Origin: a virus
Length of the DNA stretch: 32,081 bases
Strand: one strand, 5' to 3'
IMG/VR virus record: IMGVR_UViG_3300025652_000294
Span: 1 to 32,081 of that record
The notes under the pieces are model-generated. The model ran no database searches. It worked only from the letters and a program-made list of their open reading frames with translations, and was not told where the DNA came from. Each line of letters opens with the position of its first letter. The first letter of the stretch is position 1. Positions 17,133 through 24,228 of this stretch are shown here, one piece after another. The position numbers and the translations under genes are program-made.

Positions 17133-19096
17133 TGGATTACTCTAAATTCTCAGATGCTGATTTAGATGCCTTGTCAAAAGAGGACTATGACTCAATGTCA
17201 ACAGAAGGATTGCAGATAGTTGTAGCTGCCGAAGAAAATAAGGCTTTTGAGGCAAAATCTCAAGAAGAACAAACACCTTCAGGAGAATGGGATAGCTCTC
17301 AAGGTGCTTCAGCTAGTTGGGGTGATCCAGAACAAGAATGGGAAACCAATCAGAGAAAGGGTGCAGGTTGGGGAACTAGGGCAATGAGCGAGGTTAAGGA
17401 AACTGCCGCAGGAGTTGCTGACTATCCCTTGGCTGCTGCTAGAATGGCGGGTGAAGCATCAGATGAAGTGTTTGGAACTGATATTGCTCAATATCCAGAG
17501 GCGGCTCAAGAATATGTTGACGAAGGTGTTAGAGAAGCAAGAACAAAGGCGGGGAAAGACCCTGATGAAACTAGCGGTTACAGAGAATCTGCAAAGTTCG
17601 TTATGTCATTAACTCCGTTAGGTAGATTAATGCGAATAAAGGGCGCGATAACAGGAGTTACAGCAGCAGCGGGTTATGCTGGAACGGTTGGAGCTTTAAA
17701 TTACAAACCAGCCGAAGGTGAGAATTATAACTTCGGTCAGGTGGCAGAAAGATTTGGAGAGGATGCTTTAATTGGTGGAGCTTTTGGAGTTGCCGCTCCT
17801 TTGATTGGTGCTGGAGTTAAAGCTGGGAGTTCTGTTTACCAAGGCGGCAAAAGAATTATTACTGGGGCAAGTAATCCGGGAATGACTCTTAATAAAGCAG
17901 CAGGTAAAGACAAGCAGCAGATAATTGACGAATTAAGAACAACGGAAAGTAAGGTTCCTGGTACTAAGTTAACTCCTGCGGAAGCAACTACAGCAGCTCG
18001 TAGTCCTGAATTTGCTGCGTTAGAAAAATCTGTGATAAGCAAACGAGATCCTAAAGACTTCGTAGTTCTAGCAGAAAAACAAGAAGAAGCTGCCAGAGAT
18101 GTATTAAAAGGTATAAAAGAAACTGGCGGCGGGAAAGAAGCGGCTATGAAGGCAAGAAAGAAAGCGGCAGAGCCTCATTACGCAGCAGCAGCTAATGACA
18201 CTACAACCATTGTAAATACAACTCCAGTTGTTAGAGAACTAAAAGCATTAATAGCTGTAAATTCTAAAAATAAAGAAGTAGCAGAACCATTGCGTCAGAT
18301 ATTAAAGGAAGTTAAAAGTTCAAAGAATAGGTTAGGTAGAGAGACAAATTTAACCGTTCAAAAGATGAAGTCAATGTCAGAAGGAATAAGATCGAAAATA
18401 AAAGAAAAGGTTGATGGAGTTCCAAAGTATGACCAAGTTACGTTAATGAAGGTTAAAAAACTACTAGACAAACAAATTGAGGCTAAATCACCATCTTACA
18501 GAAAAGCAAGGAGAATATTTAAAGAGAAATCAGTTGCAGTTAATCAAGCAGCGTTAGGTGATGACCTTCTTAAAGCGTATAACTCTCCTTTAGAGGGCGG
18601 AAAGTCAAGAAAGACTATATTTGCTGGTGTTATTAATAAATACAAAACAACATTAAATCCTAAGACAAAGAAGCCGATGCTTAGTTCGCTAGATAAGAAA
18701 CAGGAAGAAGGTCTTGCTGGCGTAATGGATTTATTAAGCAGACAGGTAAAGGCGGCTGAATTAGCTAAAGCTGGAACAGCAAGCGTTAAAACAAGAACAC
18801 AGCCGTTCCAAGTTCCTTCTACTGGTATTTTTTCTCCAATACTTTCATTTGCGAGGGGTACTTTTAATAGAGCAGTTGGCGGAGCTAGTGAGAAGGGTCT
18901 GCAACGTCTAGGAGAGATAATGGCGAAGGCTGATAATAAAACAATAGCTGATTTAATGGAGAACGCTAGTCCTGCTCAAATTGAAGAGATGGCTGCATTT
19001 TTAAGAACCAGCTTAAAACCTATACTACAATCTTATGGGGCAGCAGTCGGAGTTTCGGCAAAAGAGCTTGCCCTAAATACACCAGAGGATAAATAA
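17132..19096 (+). CDS. Large internal virion / DNA-ejection protein
   Basis: The 654-residue protein has an acidic N-terminus (SDADLDALSKEDYDSM). A glycine/alanine-rich, hydrophobic stretch follows around 170-235 (GAITGVTAAAGYAGTVGA; LIGGAFGVAAPLIGAGV) that could insert in a membrane. A long charged helical part (about 270-600) comes after. Size, composition and place (third in the ejection cluster, like P22 gp16) suggest a component of the trans-envelope channel for DNA. No lytic transglycosylase motif is seen. Joined to neighbours by TAATG. The role is inferred. Confidence 0.65.
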   Translation: MDYSKFSDADLDALSKEDYDSMSTEGLQIVVAAEENKAFEAKSQEEQTPSGEWDSSQGASASWGDPEQEWETNQRKGAGWGTRAMSEVKETAAGVADYPLAAARMAGEASDEVFGTDIAQYPEAAQEYVDEGVREARTKAGKDPDETSGYRESAKFVMSLTPLGRLMRIKGAITGVTAAAGYAGTVGALNYKPAEGENYNFGQVAERFGEDALIGGAFGVAAPLIGAGVKAGSSVYQGGKRIITGASNPGMTLNKAAGKDKQQIIDELRTTESKVPGTKLTPAEATTAARSPEFAALEKSVISKRDPKDFVVLAEKQEEAARDVLKGIKETGGGKEAAMKARKKAAEPHYAAAANDTTTIVNTTPVVRELKALIAVNSKNKEVAEPLRQILKEVKSSKNRLGRETNLTVQKMKSMSEGIRSKIKEKVDGVPKYDQVTLMKVKKLLDKQIEAKSPSYRKARRIFKEKSVAVNQAALGDDLLKAYNSPLEGGKSRKTIFAGVINKYKTTLNPKTKKPMLSSLDKKQEEGLAGVMDLLSRQVKAAELAKAGTASVKTRTQPFQVPSTGIFSPILSFARGTFNRAVGGASEKGLQRLGEIMAKADNKTIADLMENASPAQIEEMAAFLRTSLKPILQSYGAAVGVSAKELALNTPEDK

Positions 19097-20541
19097 TGAC
19101 AGTATTTATAGCACCATCACCAAGACAGCAGTTTTTTGATTCCAATGGCGATCCGCTGGTAGGTGGAAAGCTATTTACTTATAAAGCAGGTACTACTACT
19201 AAGGTTGCTACTTATACCACTTCAGTAGGAGATACAGCTAACTCTAATCCTATTATATTAAATGCTTCTGGCAGAACTCCCTATGGAGTATGGTTAACAG
19301 ACGGACAGTCTTATAAGTTTACTCTTGCTCCGGCTACGGACAATGATCCGCCTAGCAGCGCAATCTTTGTTTCGGATAATGTGGACGGTGTAAATGATTT
19401 TGAAGCAGCAGGAGCTTCTCAATGGATAGCTTCTGGTTTTGACCCAACTTTTATCTCCACTACACAATTCTCTGTAACAGGAAATAGAACAGCTACGCTA
19501 CATGTAGGCAGAAGGTTAGAGCTAACCGTATCAGCAGGAAAGGTCTACGGATACATATCTGCTTCTACTTTTAGTTCTGTAACTACTGTTACATTAGTTA
19601 TGGATGCGGGAGATGCTTTAGACTCTGGACTGACCGAGTTTAATTACGGCATATTATCCGCTACAAGCCCTTCAATACCTGGGTTAGCTGATGCTGACTG
19701 GCAAAACCTTGGGATAGCAACGCTTGGTGCGGATAACACGTTTGGTGCAGACAACACGCATACCGGAAAGATTATCATGTCCGGCAAAGCTATTGATGAA
19801 GCTGTTCATAGCGAAGCTGCTCATGCGACCACTTCGGATATATGGGCGGGTGGCAATACTTGCTTATTAACGGGAGGTGTTGTTACCTTCACGGATATTG
19901 CAGATGCGCCACAAGCCGGAGCAGTTCGATTTGTGGTCGCTAATGCCGCTCATATCATAACTGACGGGTCGAATTTGGAGGTTGATGGGAATCAAAATTA
20001 TACTTGCGCGGCAGGAGACTTGCTACGTTTTGAAGCTAAAACAACTTCCACTTTCCGTGTAAGTGTTATGTCTCACGGAGACTCCGCTATTGTGGGTAAA
20101 ATAATACAGGTAGTTAATACTCAAACTGGCGCATCAGCTACTGGCACAACTGCAATTCCTTACGATGACACTATTCCTCAAAAGACTGAGGGTGATGAGT
20201 ATATGACTCTAGCCATTACACCAACCAAGTCTACCAGTAAATTAAGAATAGATGTTGTCGTTTACGGAGCGCAAGCTGCTAATGATAGATTAGGAACTGC
20301 TTTATTTCAAGATACTACTGCGGATGCTATAGCGGCAACCGCCACTCTTGTGGATACTAATTGGGATTCTGTTTCTACCTGTAGGCATACAATGACTTCA
20401 GCAACAACTTCCGAGACCACTTTTAAGGTTAGGTGTGGCTCGCAAACAGGAGGCACGTTTACCTTTAATGGCTCTGGCTCTGTTAGAAAACTAGGCGGTG
20501 TTGGAGCCTCCTCAATCACAATTACGGAGTATGTAGCATGA
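19096..20541 (+). CDS. Tail fibre or tailspike-like protein with head-binding-type N-terminus
   Basis: The 481-residue protein has a first 105 residues (FIAPSPRQQFFDSNGDPLVG, GKLFTYKAGTTTKVATY, NPIILNASGRTPYGVWL) that are the well-known virion-attachment domain of podovirus tailspikes and fibres. The remainder is beta-rich, Thr/Ser/Ala-rich and without obvious hydrolase motifs. It contains a collar-like VFTFTDIADAPQAGAV-like segment and a C-terminal jelly-roll-like stretch (TQTGASATGTTAIPYDDTIP onward). It would be the second receptor-binding protein besides the 905-residue fibre. It overlaps the next gene by four bases (ATGA). Confidence 0.82.
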   Translation: MTVFIAPSPRQQFFDSNGDPLVGGKLFTYKAGTTTKVATYTTSVGDTANSNPIILNASGRTPYGVWLTDGQSYKFTLAPATDNDPPSSAIFVSDNVDGVNDFEAAGASQWIASGFDPTFISTTQFSVTGNRTATLHVGRRLELTVSAGKVYGYISASTFSSVTTVTLVMDAGDALDSGLTEFNYGILSATSPSIPGLADADWQNLGIATLGADNTFGADNTHTGKIIMSGKAIDEAVHSEAAHATTSDIWAGGNTCLLTGGVVTFTDIADAPQAGAVRFVVANAAHIITDGSNLEVDGNQNYTCAAGDLLRFEAKTTSTFRVSVMSHGDSAIVGKIIQVVNTQTGASATGTTAIPYDDTIPQKTEGDEYMTLAITPTKSTSKLRIDVVVYGAQAANDRLGTALFQDTTADAIAATATLVDTNWDSVSTCRHTMTSATTSETTFKVRCGSQTGGTFTFNGSGSVRKLGGVGASSITITEYVA

Positions 20542-20846
20542 ATATAACTCAATCAATATTGCATTTAATCCCAGACGCAAAGTTCATGTGCTGGGAGAAT
20601 GATTATAATCGCATTACATGGAATGATTCTAATACAAAATCTAAACCATCATTGGTCGAGCTAGAGGCTGCATGGGTTGCTGTCGAAGCAAATGAAAAAG
20701 CCATGGCATACAAAGAGCAACGGGTAGCGGCTTATCCTCCTATGACTGATTATCTTGACGGAATTGTAAAAGCTGATAACGTACAAGTTCAAAAGTACAT
20801 TGATGATTGCTTGGCAGTAAAGGCAAAGTATCCCAAGGGTGCGTAA
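20538..20846 (+). CDS. Small fibre-associated protein (chaperone-like)
   Basis: The 102-residue protein has a C-terminal half, YPPMTDYLDGIVKADNVQVQ followed by CLAVKAKYPKG, that matches a motif common in small proteins encoded right after phage tail fibres, where they are usually annotated as tail-fibre assembly or hypothetical proteins. The N-terminal half (FMCWENDYNRITWND) is less typical. It starts at an ATGA junction with the tailspike-like gene and overlaps the thioesterase gene by eight bases. Confidence 0.65.
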   Translation: MNITQSILHLIPDAKFMCWENDYNRITWNDSNTKSKPSLVELEAAWVAVEANEKAMAYKEQRVAAYPPMTDYLDGIVKADNVQVQKYIDDCLAVKAKYPKGA

Positions 20847-21261
20847 ACAAAGATTATTAACTCCCTTTCATACTACCTTGCCAAAGGATTTAGACCCAAC
20901 GTTAAGGATAGTTACTATGCCGACAGATACCAACCATAGCGGCGATGTATTTGGTGGTTGGATAATGTCTCAGGTTGATATAGCTGGCAGTCTCTTGGCA
21001 ATTCGGCGTACCGGAGGCAGAGTAGTTACAGTTGCCGTAGATAATTTCGTATTTAGACACCCCGTCTTTGTTGGTGACGTTGTTAGCTTCTATACCAAGA
21101 TTACTAAAATAGGGCGAACTTCAATTACTATAGATGTCTCCGTGTATGCACAGCGAGGAGCGCGAGAAGGACATGAAGAAATCTGTATTAAAGTAACTGA
21201 AGCGATGTTGACTTATGTGGCAGTAGATGACAAAGGAAAACCGGAGGCTATAAATGAGTAA
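20839..21261 (+). CDS. YciA-type acyl-CoA thioesterase (hotdog fold)
   Basis: The 140-residue protein contains VTMPTDTNHSGDVFGGWIMS followed by QVDIAGS. This is the YciA/acyl-CoA hydrolase signature: N32, D36 and F38-G-G, with D47 at the place of the catalytic acid. The remaining family landmarks follow in order: RVVTVAVDNFVFRHPVFVGD, SFYTKITKIGRTSITIDV and LTYVAVDDKGKP. YciA-type enzymes hydrolyse acyl-CoA to free acid and CoA in the cytoplasm. All core residues appear intact at the usual length. The GTG start overlaps the preceding gene by eight bases, and the next gene overlaps its end, so it is embedded in the late transcript. An unusual phage cargo gene. Confidence 0.85.
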   Translation: MRKQRLLTPFHTTLPKDLDPTLRIVTMPTDTNHSGDVFGGWIMSQVDIAGSLLAIRRTGGRVVTVAVDNFVFRHPVFVGDVVSFYTKITKIGRTSITIDVSVYAQRGAREGHEEICIKVTEAMLTYVAVDDKGKPEAINE

Positions 21262-21523
21262 AGAGCTAATAGATCAGTCAGCGCACTTCGCAAGTAATAT
21301 GTTATTTACGATATTGGTATTTGTACCAGTTCTAAACTGTCTGGTAGTTTTACTTTGGGCTTACACTAGGGAATACTACCAACATAAAGATGAGTCAAAA
21401 TCCTTCTGGGGAAACATTCCAGACTTTAATAGAGACTTATTTTGGAGTTCAATTGGAATTGTTGTAGGATTGCTCATAAGTGGGGCTGTATGGGCGTTTC
21501 TACTGATTGGGTTAAGGGGCTAG
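21254..21523 (+). CDS. Small membrane protein with two transmembrane segments
   Basis: The 89-residue protein has hydrophobic segments at about 16-38 (FTILVFVPVLNCLVVLLWAY) and 66-87 (SSIGIVVGLLISGAVWAFLL), separated by a charged loop (TREYYQHKDESKS). Two short membrane helices at the head of the lysis region could mean a holin, but the small charged loop protein type is also found elsewhere in phages. It overlaps the thioesterase gene by eight bases. The family was not recognised. Confidence 0.65.
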   Translation: MSKELIDQSAHFASNMLFTILVFVPVLNCLVVLLWAYTREYYQHKDESKSFWGNIPDFNRDLFWSSIGIVVGLLISGAVWAFLLIGLRG

Positions 21524-21630
21524 TGACCAATTTAGCTTAAAAGCTCTTAGAGAGCGATATAGACCCCTTGCTGTCGATTTTGGCACATATTGGGACATAA
21601 ATCATTAAATAACTTATAAAAGGGGTGCAT
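21524..21630 (+). other. Intergenic leader before the lysis cassette
   Basis: These 107 bases contain two overlapping and mutually exclusive hairpins: AGCTT (21534-21538) with AAGCT (21541-21545), and GCTCT (21543-21547) with AGAGC (21551-21555). Neither has a T-tract. An AT-rich stretch (21600-21620) ends in AGGGG, the RBS of the next gene. TTGGCA with TA-rich sequence downstream hints at a weak promoter, but no good -10 stands at proper spacing. Confidence 0.3.
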
Positions 21631-21804
21631 ATGGAGATGGATTTGTTTATATTGATAGGAAGTCAGGTTTTGGTCGCTGCTGCCGTGTTTGGCGGAATCC
21701 GTGCTGACCTGAGAAATATGCACGAAAAGATAAAAAACATAGATGGGGATGTTACAAACGCTCACAATAGAATAGATGGTATACTTCTAAACAAGAAATC
21801 ATAA
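21631..21804 (+). CDS. Small holin-like protein (57 residues) with coiled-coil tail
   Basis: A start ATG with AGGGG upstream leads to a 57-residue product. One N-terminal hydrophobic segment (LFILIGSQVLVAAAVFGGI) is followed by an amphipathic heptad-like tail (DLRNMHEKIKNIDGDV, then NAHNRIDGILLNKKS). This is the general shape of small holin or XhlA-like proteins. The stop is 11 bases before the next gene, whose RBS AAGGAG it overlaps. The last 15 residues nearly repeat the C-terminus of the nuclease at 27563-27991. Confidence 0.7.
   Translation: MEMDLFILIGSQVLVAAAVFGGIRADLRNMHEKIKNIDGDVTNAHNRIDGILLNKKS
21755..21777 (+). repeat. 23-base repeat, copy 1 (holin-like gene end)
   Basis: This segment is identical to 27948-27970. 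Over about 48 bases the two flanking regions differ at eight positions, all of which are transitions by my alignment. Both copies code in the same frame for the C-terminal tail NAHNRID-x-ILLNK. Confidence 0.85.
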
Positions 21805-21815
21805 GGAGTTAAATT

Positions 21816-22091
21816 ATGTGGCAAAAAGTTAAGAACTTTATAAGCGAAAGGTTGTCGGAAGCATCAACTTTAAGAGCGATCACTTTGCTTACTGGTTTGG
21901 CAGGGTGGACTCTATCGCCAGAACATGGTGAGATGATCGCAACTCTAGTTGTCTTTGGTTTGGGTTTATTTGGTATCATGCCAGATAAGAAAAAAACAGA
22001 AGGTGAAATTCTTGTAGAAGCTGAAGCGGTAAAAAAAGCAAAACTAGCTGAAGCTAAAGAATATGTGAGGATCGCAGAAGAAGAGGAGTGA
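21816..22091 (+). CDS. Putative holin
   Basis: The 91-residue protein has a short basic/amphipathic N-terminus (MWQKVKNFISERL), two closely spaced hydrophobic stretches (about 20-32 and 41-56: ATLVVFGLGLFGIMP) and a long charged C-terminal helix (KKTEGEILVEAEAVKKAKL). Small phage holins often have this layout, and the gene stands immediately before the DUF5675 and spanin genes. It has the strong RBS AAGGAG. Holins permeabilise the inner membrane at the end of infection. The call rests on topology and location. Confidence 0.65.
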   Translation: MWQKVKNFISERLSEASTLRAITLLTGLAGWTLSPEHGEMIATLVVFGLGLFGIMPDKKKTEGEILVEAEAVKKAKLAEAKEYVRIAEEEE

Positions 22092-22097
22092 CTCAAA

Positions 22098-22490
22098 ATG
22101 GAGTTCAAACTTCAAAGAGTTTATGTCGGAGAGGAAGGGGCTTTTGGAGTCTTGTCAAAAAATGATGAGCCTCCCTTCGCTGTCACGCTGGAAAGAACCT
22201 TCAAGCCGTCAAATGAAGTGGTAGTTCCATACGGCACACATAAGTGTATCAGAACGATGTTTAATAAGGGTGGGTATCCAACCTATGAGATACTGCTGCC
22301 AGAGACTCAACACACTCTAGTAAAATTTCACAAAGGTAATTTAGAGGAACACTCTTTAGGGTGTGTACTAATAGGCGAATCCTTCCATCAGTTCGGTGAT
22401 ATAGCTGGTATTGGCAATAGTAAAGGTGGCTTCAACGAGTTTATGGAACACACCTGCTCGGCTGAAGAGCTTATGTTGCTAGTGTGCTAA
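22098..22490 (+). CDS. DUF5675-like protein in the endolysin position
   Basis: The 130-residue protein has the sequential features FAVTLERTF, VVPYGTHKCIRTMF, TYEILLP and LVKFHKGNLEEHSLGCVLIG. They match the DUF5675 family (an early ...TLE/IE, a PxGxY/H strand, then HxxN..GC). H78 and the S-L-G-C of 86-89 resemble the His...(S/T)-H-G-C active site of YkuD-type L,D-transpeptidases, but the His of SHGC is Leu here. Between a holin-like gene and Rz/Rz1, this is where a phage keeps its endolysin, and no other endolysin is seen in the window. The RBS is GAGGAG. A TAATG junction joins it to Rz. Confidence 0.75.
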   Translation: MEFKLQRVYVGEEGAFGVLSKNDEPPFAVTLERTFKPSNEVVVPYGTHKCIRTMFNKGGYPTYEILLPETQHTLVKFHKGNLEEHSLGCVLIGESFHQFGDIAGIGNSKGGFNEFMEHTCSAEELMLLVC

Positions 22491-23029
22491 TGGTTCAAGC
22501 TGCTATCGTACTGGTTGTTGCTTCCCTATTAACTGGCGCAGGTTTTATAACTGGCAAGAAGTGGGAGCGTTCCGTTTGGCAGCCTGTATATGGGCATTTA
22601 GCATCGCAACTGACTAAACTTCAATCAGACTTAAATATTAAGACAGCGGAATCTTTAGGTGCTTCTTCTACTAGGCTTGCAGAGATAACTGTATACGGGA
22701 AAGTTTCGGAGGTTAAAAATGAATTTGCACAAAAAGAGATTGACCGCAGGGTTGATGCTTACCTTAACAATCTCTCAGATAACGGGCTGCTCCTTTCTTC
22801 CAAAGAAAGAGATTCAGGTAAAAACATTAGCTCCAATCCTTTGTCCAGTTCCGCCAGAAAGTCTTACAAGCGAAGTGGGCAAGATGGACTCTTTATCGGT
22901 CTGGACAGACTTGAAAGAGGAGTTATCGAAAGATTAGTTAGAAGTAGGGACAAGGCTTTGGCCAGGAATCTTCAGTGCAAAGAATATCTCGATGAGCTAG
23001 AGATTAAGATGAAGACTCTGCGCGATTAA
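22490..23029 (+). CDS. Rz-like inner-membrane spanin
   Basis: The 179-residue product starts at the ATG of a TAATG junction (a GTG at 22484 is an alternative). One N-terminal membrane segment (AAIVLVVASLLTGAGFITG) precedes a long charged helical periplasmic domain. Rz-type spanins reach across the periplasm to join Rz1 in the outer membrane and fuse the two membranes after the wall has been cut. An Rz1 ORF with a lipobox lies inside it in the +1 frame, which is decisive for the assignment. Its 3' end overlaps the convergent minus-strand ORF by 26 bases. Confidence 0.82.
   Translation: MVQAAIVLVVASLLTGAGFITGKKWERSVWQPVYGHLASQLTKLQSDLNIKTAESLGASSTRLAEITVYGKVSEVKNEFAQKEIDRRVDAYLNNLSDNGLLLSSKERDSGKNISSNPLSSSARKSYKRSGQDGLFIGLDRLERGVIERLVRSRDKALARNLQCKEYLDELEIKMKTLRD
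22719..22937 (+). CDS. Rz1-like outer-membrane spanin lipoprotein, embedded in Rz
   Basis: This 72-residue product is read in the +1 frame wholly inside the Rz gene. It begins MNLHKKRLTAG, has a hydrophobic core, and a lipobox ITGC puts the lipidated Cys at residue 24, so the mature chain would be about 49 residues, normal for Rz1. A short proline-containing segment (CPVPPE) follows, as in other Rz1 proteins. An independent RBS GGAGG lies six bases before the ATG. Rz and Rz1 together complete lysis of Gram-negative cells. Confidence 0.88.
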   Translation: MNLHKKRLTAGLMLTLTISQITGCSFLPKKEIQVKTLAPILCPVPPESLTSEVGKMDSLSVWTDLKEELSKD

Positions 23030-23171
23030 TTGATTGATGGTCTATAAAAAGACTATACTCGTAGTTGGAAAAACTAACCTTGTATATAGTATCCCCGCCA
23101 TTTGGAAATGTTCCTGTAACCGTCCCTTCTCCGTAAATTGAATGTTCAACATTAGAGCCAATCTCAATCAT
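23004..23171 (-). CDS. Small protein with a VxHxxxGxGxV (Tudor/KOW-like) motif
   Basis: The 55-residue product starts IEIGSNVEHSIYGEGTVTG and continues TIYKVSFSNYEYSLFI. The V-x-H-x-x-x-G-x-G-x-V pattern resembles small SH3-like domains at the C-terminus of UvrD-family helicases and similar nucleic-acid-binding modules. Its start overlaps the end of the upstream gene by eight bases (ATGATTGA), so it is translated with the minus-strand operon. The 3' end overlaps the Rz gene convergently. Too short for most gene finders. Confidence 0.65.
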   Translation of the reverse strand: MIEIGSNVEHSIYGEGTVTGTFPNGGDTIYKVSFSNYEYSLFIDHQSINRAESSS

Positions 23172-23415
23172 TTTTTTCACGCAATTCCCTTTTTTTCTTT
23201 AAAGTAGCCGTCATCCTGTCTCTACGAAGTTGATTGGCATTACTAAGCTCTAGTCGTTGTTCGGCTAATTTGGCAGATTCTTCAATCAGCACTTTTAAAA
23301 GTTCAGCACAAGTTGGATAAGCAGGAACTTCCCAATAGTTACAGGTCGTAAACTTTATCTTTGATTTTCCTGTATCAGTATAAGGGGTGCGGTTGTATTT
23401 ATAAGTTGTTTTCAT
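23164..23415 (-). CDS. Small basic protein, function unknown
   Basis: The 83-residue protein has a Tyr/Thr/Lys-rich N-terminus (TTYKYNRTPYTDTGKSK) and a helical, charged C-terminus (QLRRDRMTATLKKKRELRE). It has the RBS AGGAG and follows the preceding gene after one base. It is part of the leftward recombination operon. No family recognised. Confidence 0.65.
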   Translation of the reverse strand: MKTTYKYNRTPYTDTGKSKIKFTTCNYWEVPAYPTCAELLKVLIEESAKLAEQRLELSNANQLRRDRMTATLKKKRELREKND

Positions 23416-23416
23416 T

Positions 23417-23620
23417 TCATACTCCTAGTTTGCGCTCTAATTTCTTATCTCTGTCCGGCAAGCCATGCCAAGCAATACAACCATGCTTGTGTCCGTTCCA
23501 GTCGCCTAAAATTGCAATCTTACCCTGAGTCAGCAGCAACATTTTCTTACTGGCATTTTCTGGTGGTCTATCGTAAATCCAGTAGTTGCCTGTTTCTACA
23601 GATGCGTCTGGATTGCTCAT
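23417..23620 (-). CDS. Small protein, function unknown
   Basis: The 67-residue protein has the core GKIAILGDWNGHKHGCIAWH followed by GLPDRDKKLER. This pattern of aromatic, His and Gly residues is, by recollection, seen in other phage small proteins, but no role is assigned. It has the RBS GAGGA and lies two bases after the previous gene of the operon. Confidence 0.65.
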   Translation of the reverse strand: MSNPDASVETGNYWIYDRPPENASKKMLLLTQGKIAILGDWNGHKHGCIAWHGLPDRDKKLERKLGV

Positions 23621-23622
23621 CT

Positions 23623-23838
23623 CTAATCCTCTTTAATTACCCAATTAGCCCCGCAAACATCCTTGTCTGCTGGTTCAAGTCTACTGACTTCCTCATTTAA
23701 ACGTATTATCTTATCCCACAATCCTTTAACCACTGTACAGTGATCGGTATAACGCACCCAATCGCCCGAAATATGTTCGGACACATTAGTCTCATCATAA
23801 TATCCATCATCATTGTAAACTGCATATCTTTTTTTCAT
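23623..23838 (-). CDS. Small acidic protein, function unknown
   Basis: The 71-residue protein begins KKRYAVYNDDGYYDETNV and ends with a helical part. It starts at an ATGA overlap with the upstream gene, preceded by the RBS GGTGGA. No recognisable domain. It is one of a run of very short genes in this operon. Confidence 0.65.
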   Translation of the reverse strand: MKKRYAVYNDDGYYDETNVSEHISGDWVRYTDHCTVVKGLWDKIIRLNEEVSRLEPADKDVCGANWVIKED

Positions 23839-23996
23839 TTTTTTCCACCTTTGATTAACGTAAGTTTTGGCTTGATATGTTCTTCTATTGAGCCTTCAAA
23901 AAAAAGAATAACTGACATAGCTTCTTCAACAGAAATATCTAGTTCCGGCAATTGAAGCAGGTTTTTAGCTCGCTTTACTATCTCTTTATCGGTCAT
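23835..23996 (-). CDS. Small helical protein, function unknown
   Basis: The 53-residue product begins TDKEIVKRAKNLLQLPELDI and ends IKGGKK. The ATG at 23996 is chosen over an in-frame start at 24041 because it forms an ATGA junction with the small membrane protein gene upstream. The chain is amphipathic and helical. No family recognised. Confidence 0.6.
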   Translation of the reverse strand: MTDKEIVKRAKNLLQLPELDISVEEAMSVILFFEGSIEEHIKPKLTLIKGGKK

Positions 23997-24154
23997 AGAA
24001 GAACCAGTAATATAAACAGTATAATTACCAATAAAGTCCACGGGAATTTGTTGTCTGTTTCATTTTGGTGATAGTGAACACCAGTAGCATCCCGATAAGT
24101 CCGGCTGAATTTAGCTGATTTTAATCTTTTAATCTCATTTTCATTTATATTCAT
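23993..24154 (-). CDS. Tiny membrane protein (53 residues)
   Basis: The start ATG has AAGGA eight bases upstream. The first 38 residues are hydrophilic (NINENEIKRLKSAKF, then SRTYRDATGVHYH) and the last 15 are purely hydrophobic (LLVIILFILLVLL), giving a C-terminal tail anchor. The stop overlaps the next start as ATGA. The gene is too short for standard ORF cut-offs, but the RBS and junction support it. Confidence 0.55.
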   Translation of the reverse strand: MNINENEIKRLKSAKFSRTYRDATGVHYHQNETDNKFPWTLLVIILFILLVLL

Positions 24155-24178
24155 TAGATGTCCTTTTTAAATTTTAAG

Positions 24179-24193
24179 CTCCCACTGTGGGAG
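24179..24193 (-). other. Perfect small hairpin downstream of the SSB-like gene
   Basis: CTCCCA (24179-24184) pairs with TGGGAG (24188-24193) around a three-base loop, in the 74-base gap between the SSB-like gene and the next downstream gene. On the minus strand it is followed by CTTAAAATTT, a poor T-tract, so it could be a partial terminator or an RNA-stabilising hairpin. Confidence 0.4.
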
Positions 24194-24228
24194 TTATGCG
24201 CTTCCAACAGTGAGAGTAGCTCTTTGTT

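Noticed and set aside
21547-21765. Minus-strand 72-codon frame
   Set aside because: It runs antisense to the better supported plus-strand 57-residue holin-like gene and has no RBS.
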